A stretch of 64,000 nucleotides of DNA from Haematococcus lacustris (taxonomy: Eukaryota > Chlorophyta > Chlorophyceae > Chlamydomonadales > Haematococcaceae): contig JASKMD010000015.1 in the NCBI GenBank assembly GCA_030144725.1, forward strand, positions 6,265,810-6,329,809, given 5' to 3'. Made by a program: the position numbers and the translations under genes. Under the pieces are notes generated by a model that saw only the letters and a list, made by a program, of their open reading frames with translations, did not search any database and had not been told where the DNA came from. Below are positions 57,341-64,000 of this stretch, in pieces (the first letter of the stretch is position 1; each line of letters starts with the position of its first letter).

Positions 57341-57879
57341 TGCACCCTGCTGCTGCACATGATACAGGACATGGCTAGCCAGCATCACACTCAGGTAAGG
57401 CTAGGTGGGTGGACTTGCGCCACTGTGGCACCAGGCTCAGCCCTGGCCCAGGTCAGCTGCTGCTGGCGGCCCGCAGGCTACGCATGTGCAGGGTGACAGA
57501 GCGCTGGGTGCTGGCACCAGAGGAGCAGCAGGACCTTGTCACTTCCGCAACCTCACGTCCCTCACAGTCAAGGCCGCCACCGAACTGCGACTGCCAGACC
57601 AGGGGAGCAGGGGTCACAGCCAGCAGGCCAAGCTTTAGTCAGGTTTTACCCCTCATCCATTGCTCATACAGCTGAGTCCTTAGTGGGCTGGGCGGGCTCA
57701 GCTGCCCTGCTCAGCCCCGATGCGCTTGCTGCGCTTAGCTGGCATGGAAGTGGTGGCCCAGGCTCTGAGGCAGGATGCAGGGGGCCACTAGCGGGCACCA
57801 CATCAGGCTCACATCTGCTCACACCACCTTTCAGCAGGCCCGCAGCACCGCATTAGCACTCCAGCTTCCCCCGATGCCA
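57341..57879. other. Unassigned; exon-like pieces
   Basis: TGCACCCTGCTGCTGCACATGATACAGG through CACTCAG|GTAAGG at 57342-57395, and a piece starting after CCCGCAG at about 57475 (with FRNLTSLTVKAATELRLP in one frame), look like exon fragments. The second resembles leucine-rich-repeat sequence. I cannot assemble a gene, and remnants of an F-box/LRR relative are possible. Confidence 0.3.
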
Positions 57880-58400
57880 ATGCCAGCTGCGCCGAAAAAC
57901 ACCACCAGCTGCTTGACACCATGGACACCATGGACACCATGGACACCTCCGCCATCTCCATCCCCAGCTGCAGTCATGCACACAAAGCTCACAAGGTGGC
58001 TGATATGGTGGCACTAGCCAAGGCATGGCACAACCATGTTAATATTTCACTTCATGCCATCCACCACCTCCCGCTGCATAACCCACCCTCACCTTCTTGA
58101 ACAGCCCCCATCTCCATACAGCCTCAGCCGCTGCCGTGCCCATTTGGGTCCAGGTACACCTCCCACACCGCATCCCAAGTGGCCTGGGTGACGGTGATGT
58201 GCCGTTGGTTGGCCTCCAGGAAGGTGCCAGCTGTGCCAGGTGCTGGAGGTGGGGCTGGATCGGTGCTAGCCACCACTGGGTGTCGTGCGCTGTTCAGGCC
58301 ACTGGCCTGCCGCACCTGGCCCTTGGTCAGCTTCCACCTGGTCTGCTACCAGCTGGCCTGACTCCTGATGCCACACCCCTGAGGTTGCACTGCCTGTGTG
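57880..58400 (-). pseudogene. Transposase-like remnant, copy 2
   Basis: On the minus strand this interval encodes RHITVTQATWDAVWEVYLDP (58210-58140), matching RHVAVTLATWDAVWGEYLHP of the copy at 55.6 kb. Further 3', around 57910-57880, it has KQLVVFFGAAGIGIG-like sequence. A short GGACACCAT triplication (57918-57945) lies inside. It is more decayed than copy 1, with no continuous frame. Confidence 0.6.
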
Positions 58401-59489
58401 ACGCCAGGGTTGATTCCCCGCCCACGTGATGTGGCTGCATTAGTGTCATACACAGTCAGACTGTTCAGCTAGGGCTTTTCCAATGTGGAGAAGCCCCACA
58501 GCCAGCATGTCGAGCCTCTGCCAGGCTTTGTCCATGCTCATTCAGCTGAGTCCTGCATTGCTACTTTCTGACCACAGGCCAATGCAGAGGGCTGGGTGCC
58601 GGCTCAAGAAGGTCACAGGCGACAGAGCTGGTCCCATGATGGCTTACTGCAGCTGCGCTCACCTCTCACCTCCCATTGATGTTGCCATGACGTTTGTCAG
58701 CTGGCATGACCCATCATCTCTCATATCATCTCCCAGCTGGGTTGTCCCTAGATTGCTCACGATTTAGCTTGCCCCTGAGCTTACGTAAGCTGGTGCTGTA
58801 CACAAACATGTAGCACCCGGCGCCTCGGTACGTCGTACATGGCTTTCAGCGCAAGCATGACACAACCGACATGGCAACCGACATGTATTCGATTGGGCAG
58901 AAACAATAACACGTCACCTAGACGTGTGATTCAAGCTGTGCGATGGGTCAGCCGCGATCGGACCGGACGTGCTCCTGACGGGCTATGTGGCGGACATGAC
59001 AGCTCGTGAGTCTAGCTCATCTGCACGCTTGTAGAAACGGCCCTCGATAGCTGATCCGTGATGAAAGACGAGTATTCTCTCACTCGGGGGCGGCTGACTG
59101 CATTTGCCTTGCCTAGACATCTCACCTCACCTGATGCGCTCTGGCGCTCCTGCCAATGCTTCGCAGATGAATCCTGCAGAAGCTAACGCTCACAAACACA
59201 CTGTGTAACTGTGGTTGAGCTGTGAGCAACAAGGTGAGGATCACTCACCTGCAAGCACCACCATGCACAATCACCACCACTGCCACCTTGCCACCATACC
59301 ACTGCCACCATGTGTGACCAGTGTTCTCCATAGTGTGTCACAGTGGAGCAGCACAAACTGGTGGACATGGCCATCACTACACGTGCCAGCAATGCTGTGT
59401 GCTGCGAGCACCCCTCCACTGCCTGCTCAGCAGTCCCCTTGCCCCTCACCCTGCAGCCTTGACCCAGTGCACCCGACAGCCCTGCAGCA
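58401..59489. other. Spacer and 5' flank of the F-box/LRR-like gene
   Basis: No gene is recognised. The sequence is less GC-rich around 58780-59100. The last 250 bp before 59490 contain CACCACTGCCACC-type repeats and should include the promoter and 5' UTR of the following gene. Confidence 0.4.
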
Positions 59490-61226
59490 ATGGACAAGCG
59501 GCGCAGGCTTTGTCTGGTCACAAAAGAAGGCGGCACAGCTGCAGTAGCTGCTCCAGCAGCAGCTGCTGCCCCTCCTCCTGCCCCCTCGCTGCTGGACCTG
59601 CCCATATCACCGCTGAATTACATCATCAGCCAGGCCATGCAGCGGGGGGCCACATCAGCTCTGGCCCGCACCTGCTCTGCCCTGTATGACCGGGTCCTGC
59701 TGCAAACCCCAGCCTTACGCATCCAGCTCAAAGGCGAGCGCCGGGACCAGCTGGTTGCGCCCCGCATCACCGCTGCCCTGCGTGCCAGGACAGGCAAGCT
59801 GGCCTTGGTCTTGCAGCAGGATCAGCAGCAGCTGCATCAGCAGCATACCGAAGAGTGGTTGGCAATGCTGGGCAGCTGTTCAGCAGTGCAGGCGTGCAAA
59901 CTGCACAGCACACAGGCTTTTGGGATTCGCTCTACACAGCCGCTAACCTGCACACCCCACCTTGCCCAGCGGCTGCTCTGGCCCTTCCCCAGCCTGACCT
60001 CCCTGTCCCTCACCGGCTACTCCGTCACCCACACTGGCCTGGCCAGCCTCCTCTCCCACCCGCAGCTGGCCCTGCAGCTGCAGCAACTGGACATCACCGG
60101 CACCACCGTCCAGTGCCCCCCACAGCCTGATGAGCCTGGCGCAGAGACCCTGAACAACCTGTTCCAGGGCCTCAGGCTGAAGCAGCTGAGCCTGGATGTG
60201 TCGAAGAAGTCTCCACTGCCCAATCTGCAGCCTCTAGCACAGCACCTGACGCAGCTGCACATCACCGCCTGGGCCTCTTGCGACGTAGCAGTGGGCTTCT
60301 TGCCCCTGCTGCAGGTGTTGAAAACCTCATATGAAGTCAAGGTGGAGCATGGTTCGCTACCACAGCTGCTGCAGGCGCTGCCCCGGCTGCACACCCTTCA
60401 TCTACCTGGTACTAGCTTGCGGGGGCAGCACGAGCTGGATGCACTGCTGGCCGCCACTCAGCTGACCAGCATCCAGCTGTACTTCATATACGACCTGACC
60501 AGATCACGTGCAGATGCGCCCTGCAGCTGGCAGCGGTTGGAGCTCACAGCACGGTTGGAGTTCACAGCCAGCAGCTACTGCAATGCTGCCACCATCGCTG
60601 CCTACCTGCCGCTGCACTCCCTCACCCACCCACTGCTGTTCGACAACCTTGAGTTCAACAGCTGGGACTCAACCGCCCTGGTGACAGCTGCAGTCCACAA
60701 CCTGACCCAGGCCTGCAAGGTGAAGGTGAAGGTGAAGCTGCTGACGCTGGAGCTCATGTCAGACATCAGTGGCATGCCAGGCAGCCATGGCATGAGGGAG
60801 TTGCTGGCCTTGCTGCAGCCACTGTGCAACTGCTGGCGCAATGCTGGGTCCACCTTCACGCTTAATGGTGCCACTATACGCGCTAAGGATGTCGAGGTGC
60901 TGGCTCCATTGTGCCAGGGCTGCACCCACCTGAAGCTCTACTACGGCAGTCTGGCCCCCACTGTGAGGTTCTGGCGCCAGGTGGTGCAGCTCCTGCCCAC
61001 GGTCAGCCAGGTCACCTTCTTCGATGTGAAGGGTGTCTATGTCTATTCTTCATCCACAGCCATGTGCCAGTCACTGCGGGGCATGGCCGAGCAGCCTTGG
61101 GCGCGATGGCTGGACATCAAGGTCAGGTTCAAAGGCCAATCGCTGAGTGCAGGCTGTCAGGCCAACTATGAGTTTCAACATCCCTCTCAGCCCCAAAAGT
61201 TCGAAGTGTCCTTTGTGCAGTTTTAA
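59490..61226 (+). CDS. F-box-like / leucine-rich-repeat protein
   Basis: A single open frame of 578 residues begins at MDKRRRLCLVTKEGG. After an Ala/Pro-rich linker comes an F-box-like helix region (residues 34-75: LLDLPISPLNYIISQAMQRG, ALARTCSALYDRVLL). Leucine-rich repeats follow (FPSLTSLSLTGYSVTHTGLA, LQQLDITGT, LRLKQLSLDVS, LPRLHTLHLPGTSL) up to about residue 500. F-box/LRR proteins usually act as substrate receptors of SCF ubiquitin ligases, with LRRs binding the target. The F-box match is weak, so Skp1 binding is inference. It is intronless, unlike the other large genes here, which would fit an expanded or retrocopied family. The start is supported by the absence of an in-frame ATG close upstream. 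Confidence 0.7.
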   Translation: MDKRRRLCLVTKEGGTAAVAAPAAAAAPPPAPSLLDLPISPLNYIISQAMQRGATSALARTCSALYDRVLLQTPALRIQLKGERRDQLVAPRITAALRARTGKLALVLQQDQQQLHQQHTEEWLAMLGSCSAVQACKLHSTQAFGIRSTQPLTCTPHLAQRLLWPFPSLTSLSLTGYSVTHTGLASLLSHPQLALQLQQLDITGTTVQCPPQPDEPGAETLNNLFQGLRLKQLSLDVSKKSPLPNLQPLAQHLTQLHITAWASCDVAVGFLPLLQVLKTSYEVKVEHGSLPQLLQALPRLHTLHLPGTSLRGQHELDALLAATQLTSIQLYFIYDLTRSRADAPCSWQRLELTARLEFTASSYCNAATIAAYLPLHSLTHPLLFDNLEFNSWDSTALVTAAVHNLTQACKVKVKVKLLTLELMSDISGMPGSHGMRELLALLQPLCNCWRNAGSTFTLNGATIRAKDVEVLAPLCQGCTHLKLYYGSLAPTVRFWRQVVQLLPTVSQVTFFDVKGVYVYSSSTAMCQSLRGMAEQPWARWLDIKVRFKGQSLSAGCQANYEFQHPSQPQKFEVSFVQF

Positions 61227-62254
61227 AAGGATTGGCGTTAGACGCGTGATGAGACCGGCAGGCAGGGCAGGCGTCCCTTTTCGCGTATTTCAGCGACACT
61301 GAGTGCCTTGTTGCTCTCTTATGGTGACTCAGCCTTAGCCGTAGTCTGCTAACCTCGACGGTGTAGCGGGATGGCAGTAGTGGTGATTGGCTGGCTGGCT
61401 GTCAGGGGGGCAAGGCTGGAAGCTGACCCCTGCTCCATGGTGCCTGCCTGGTTTGTTTGAGGCCCATGGCCACTGCTGCAGGCACAGCCACAAAACACTG
61501 CTGGCACCCCAGTTCATGCCTAGGATTAATGTGAAGGTGACATAGATGAACGCGAAGGTGTCACAACCCTCCTCGGCCCACATCTAGCACCTTGCCCCAC
61601 ACTAGGGGTGGTGTTTTGTCGATGTGGACGTATGACCCCGTGCACATGGCATGGGCGCCTTCCATCTACACTGTTGCATGACCCCTGTGACAGGGCTATA
61701 GCCTGGTGTTGGCATGACATGCATGCATGCACTTATTGTGAGCTGATGACGGCTCAAGATAAGGTCACACACTACTGTGCCTCAGCAGGCTGCTGCTCCT
61801 GCTGCTGCTGTTGCTGGGCCTTGGGTGGGCAGTATTGCAGACGCTGTTAGCCCAGGCTTGGGTACCCCTTGCCCTTGGCTGGCAGCTCAGGCAGGTCCGG
61901 CCACCAGCCCAGCTCTAGCTGGCGCCACCTGCTTTCCCCGCTGCCGCTATGCAATGTACTTTGTCCTGAGTCGGCTGTGACCTTCTCAAGCAAGGTTTCT
62001 ACGGCTGACTTCAGAGGATGGTGGTAGTCAGGCTGATGTGTGGACTTCGAGGCCAGCTTGTAACATGAATGGTTCAGGCTTGGCGGAAACGGCTGCTGCT
62101 GAGGGCTAGTGCTGCCGGGGCTGCTACTGTGGGCGAGCTATTACAAAACACTACTATGCCAAACGTGGTGATGAAGAGGTGCTGTTGCATAGCAGCCACC
62201 ACTCTCTCAGTGGTGATGGCGGACACACCTTGGGGGTGCGCTGCACCAGCTAGG
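61227..62254. other. Intergenic with dispersed repeat
   Basis: Bases 61600-61790 are related to 9105-9330 (shared order of GGTGTTTTGTC, CATGGCATGG, TTGGCATGACA, AGCTGATGAC and CACACACTA). The remainder shows no gene. A possible poly(A) signal TGTAA for the F-box/LRR-like gene lies near 62059. Confidence 0.45.
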
Positions 62255-62336
62255 GGGGTGTATGTGTGGGTGTGGGTGTGGGTGTGGGTGTGGGTGGGTG
62301 GGTGGGTGAGTGGGTGGGTGGGTGGGTCGGTGGGTG
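62255..62336 (+). repeat. (GTGGGT)n / (GGGTGT)n tract
   Basis: Imperfect GTGGGTGT and GGTGGGTG units run for about 80 bp. It is a simple repeat with no coding significance. Confidence 0.9.
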
Positions 62337-62642
62337 TATTGCTGCTTGGGCTGCTGCAGGCATGCCATAGCTGATAAGCTGAAAGTGTGTGTGACGAAAT
62401 GGAGGTGTGGTCTTTACTACTCACCACGAGGGCGTGAACATTGCGAACATAGGGTGTCATGATGTCATGCCAGTGGCCGCTGATACTTGTTGAAAGCAAG
62501 GGAACAGAGTAGTATGCGCAGGTTATACAAGCAGAGGAAAGTGTAGGACAAGCGTGGGTGGGTCGTGCATGGGCTGGCAGTACAAAAACTGGGCTGGGCC
62601 GTGCCTGGGTTAATAGCAGTCAGCGCACTGTCAACCCCCTAT

Positions 62643-62674
<32 letters not shown>
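62643..62674 (+). repeat. (GCA)10 microsatellite
   Basis: Ten uninterrupted GCA trinucleotides in a non-coding stretch. Confidence 0.95.
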
Positions 62675-62675
<1 letters not shown>

Positions 62676-63009
62676 TGTGGCCAGGGTGGCGACACGAGGA
62701 GGTGTGGAGCATGTAGCCAATTCGACATGCGGTGACTGGCTGAAGACTCTTGTGAGAACGGTGGCTGTTGCTATCTATAGACAAAGCCAAACACCCCGAA
62801 GCTGACACAACAGGGTGACTGGCAGCAACAGGTGGCCAGCAGCTGCAGCATGGCTCCATCGTGTTGCCAGCATTTGAGCACTTGCCGGAGTTCACAACAG
62901 TGCTCAAGCACTTGGTGCATGAGCGAAAGTAGCTTCTGCAACAGTGGCCAGCAGTGCCTCACCAGTGCTACACAGCCTACGGCCAAGCTGTGGCACATCA
63001 CTAGGGTAC

Positions 63010-63110
63010 GCCCATATAATTCTAGGTGGTTCGGATTCCTAGAAAATTTTAGAAAAATGGCACGAAAACCTAGAATTCTAGGCTGGACGAATTTAGACTT
63101 CTAGGCTGGC
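63010..63110. other. AT-rich island with repeated TTCTAGG motifs
   Basis: The motif ATTCTAGG, or its complement CCTAGAAT, occurs about six times in 95 bp (63019, 63038, 63071, 63076, 63099 and partials), in a background clearly more AT-rich than its neighbours. The paired orientation CCTAGAATTCTAGG at 63069-63082 is a perfect 14-bp palindrome. Confidence 0.6.
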
Positions 63111-63199
63111 GGTCGCTCCCTACACATCACAGGCCACATCTAGATCGAAGGTTGCTGCTTATCATGCAGCCTGGCCTATGACCTGGACCCCAAATGGGC

Positions 63200-63420
63200 A
63201 TCACATGTGGCTAGGTAGCATGATGGTAAGCAGCCAAACATGGTGCTCCTGGATGAGTTCCGAACTGGTGCTGGCTCAGCCAATGCAACTCAGATGTGGT
63301 GATCTTTTGGCAGGCACTTCAACCCCAGTGCCACTTCTGCCTTGGCTGCAACCAATATGCGGGCTGGCATGTTCCTTGTCACACGCCAAGCTTGCGAGCG
63401 AGCCAGTGATTTTGGGGTAC
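63200..63420 (+). pseudogene. Transposase-like remnant, copy 3 (C-terminal motif)
   Basis: The plus strand encodes KQPNMVLLDEFRTGAGSANA (63225-63285). The VLLDEFRT strand matches the VDEFRTS motif expected downstream of the VVFFG strand in the copies at 55.4 and 57.9 kb. A stop follows shortly. The fragment is cut off by the pentamer array. Confidence 0.45.
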
Positions 63421-63424
63421 TGCA

Positions 63425-64000
63425 GGCGGGGCGGGGCGGGGCGGGGCGGGGCGGGGCGGGGCGGGGCGGGGCGGGGCGGGGCGGGGCGGGGCGGGGCGGG
63501 GCGGGGCGGGGCGGGGCGGGGCGGGGCGGGGCGGGGCGGGGCGGGGCGGGGCGGGGCGGGGCGGGGCGGGGCGGGGCGGGGCGGGGCGGGGCGGGGCGGG
63601 GCGGGGCGGGGCGGGGCGGGGCGGGGCGGGGCGGGGCGGGGCGGGGCGGGGCGGGGCGGGGCGGGGCGGGGCGGGGCGGGGCGGGGCGGGGCGGGGCGGG
63701 GCGGGGCGGGGCGGGGCGGGGCGGGGCGGGGCGGGGCGGGGCGGGGCGGGGCGGGGCGGGGCGGGGCGGGGCGGGGCGGGGCGGGGCGGGGCGGGGCGGG
63801 GCGGGGCGGGGCGGGGCGGGGCGGGGCGGGGCGGGGCGGGGCGGGGCGGGGCGGGGCGGGGCGGGGCGGGGCGGGGCGGGGCGGGGCGGGGCGGGGCGGG
63901 GCGGGGCGGGGCGGGGCGGGGCGGGGCGGGGCGGGGCGGGGCGGGGCGGGGCGGGGCGGGGCGGGGCGGGGCGGGGCGGGGCGGGGCGGGGCGGGGCGGG
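63425..64000. repeat. (GGGGC)n array running off the window
   Basis: At least 576 bp of uninterrupted pentamer, G-rich on plus, reaching the last base of the window. The true length is unknown. Confidence 0.98.

Overview
The window is nuclear DNA of a green alga, most likely a volvocalean (Chlamydomonadales) species. The evidence is GC-rich coding sequence with many short GT-AG introns, Ala/Gly/Pro/Ser-rich linkers, heavy micro- and minisatellite load, and a histidine-kinase rhodopsin, a gene class known from Chlamydomonas and Volvox. The long CCCCG arrays remind me of Haematococcus, but that genus assignment is a guess. There is no bacterial operon structure, and I found no rRNA, tRNA or CRISPR array.

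Layout. 1-8.2 kb is repeat territory: a field of small hairpin motifs, a 36-copy minisatellite with a palindromic core, CAG/G-run and GGGGGC arrays, then rearranged copies of a TIR element and a Ty3/gypsy reverse-transcriptase scrap. 8.2-15.5 kb (+) is a nine-exon ankyrin/RING E3 ligase gene of the XB3/XBAT type. 18.7-19.7 kb (+) is a two-exon Mpv17/PMP22 membrane protein. 20.8-22.9 kb is a minus-strand TIR element carrying about 800 bp of CCCCG repeats. 23.05-23.5 kb is a long inverted repeat, and 26.8-27.9 kb a 32-bp satellite. 28.1-34.6 kb (-) is a ten-exon DUF4470/MYND zinc-finger gene. 35.1-38.7 kb holds two abutting TIR elements whose target-site duplications reconstruct a nested insertion. 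39.8-52.7 kb (+) is the centrepiece, a 26-exon gene for a modular light sensor. 54.5 kb (-) is a small TMEM14-like protein, 55.2-58.4 kb holds transposase-like remnants and a second CCCCG-type array (GGGGC on this strand), 59.5-61.2 kb (+) is a single-exon F-box/LRR-like protein, and a third such array runs off the right end.

The light-sensor gene encodes, in order: a type-1 opsin, a histidine kinase, a receiver, a nucleotide-cyclase-like domain, a coiled coil and a SAM domain. All 26 exon junctions keep phase. Three things set it apart from the described two-component cyclase opsins (HKR/2c-Cyclop): the cyclase-like domain lacks the residues needed for catalysis, the protein ends in a SAM domain, and a single in-frame TAG interrupts the opsin between helices 6 and 7 while every other motif is intact. 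Exon models were built by hand from splice consensus and phase bookkeeping and need transcript support.

The genes do not form a pathway. The DUF4470/MYND gene and the opsin gene are transcribed divergently from a 5.2-kb interval largely filled by the nested TIR elements.
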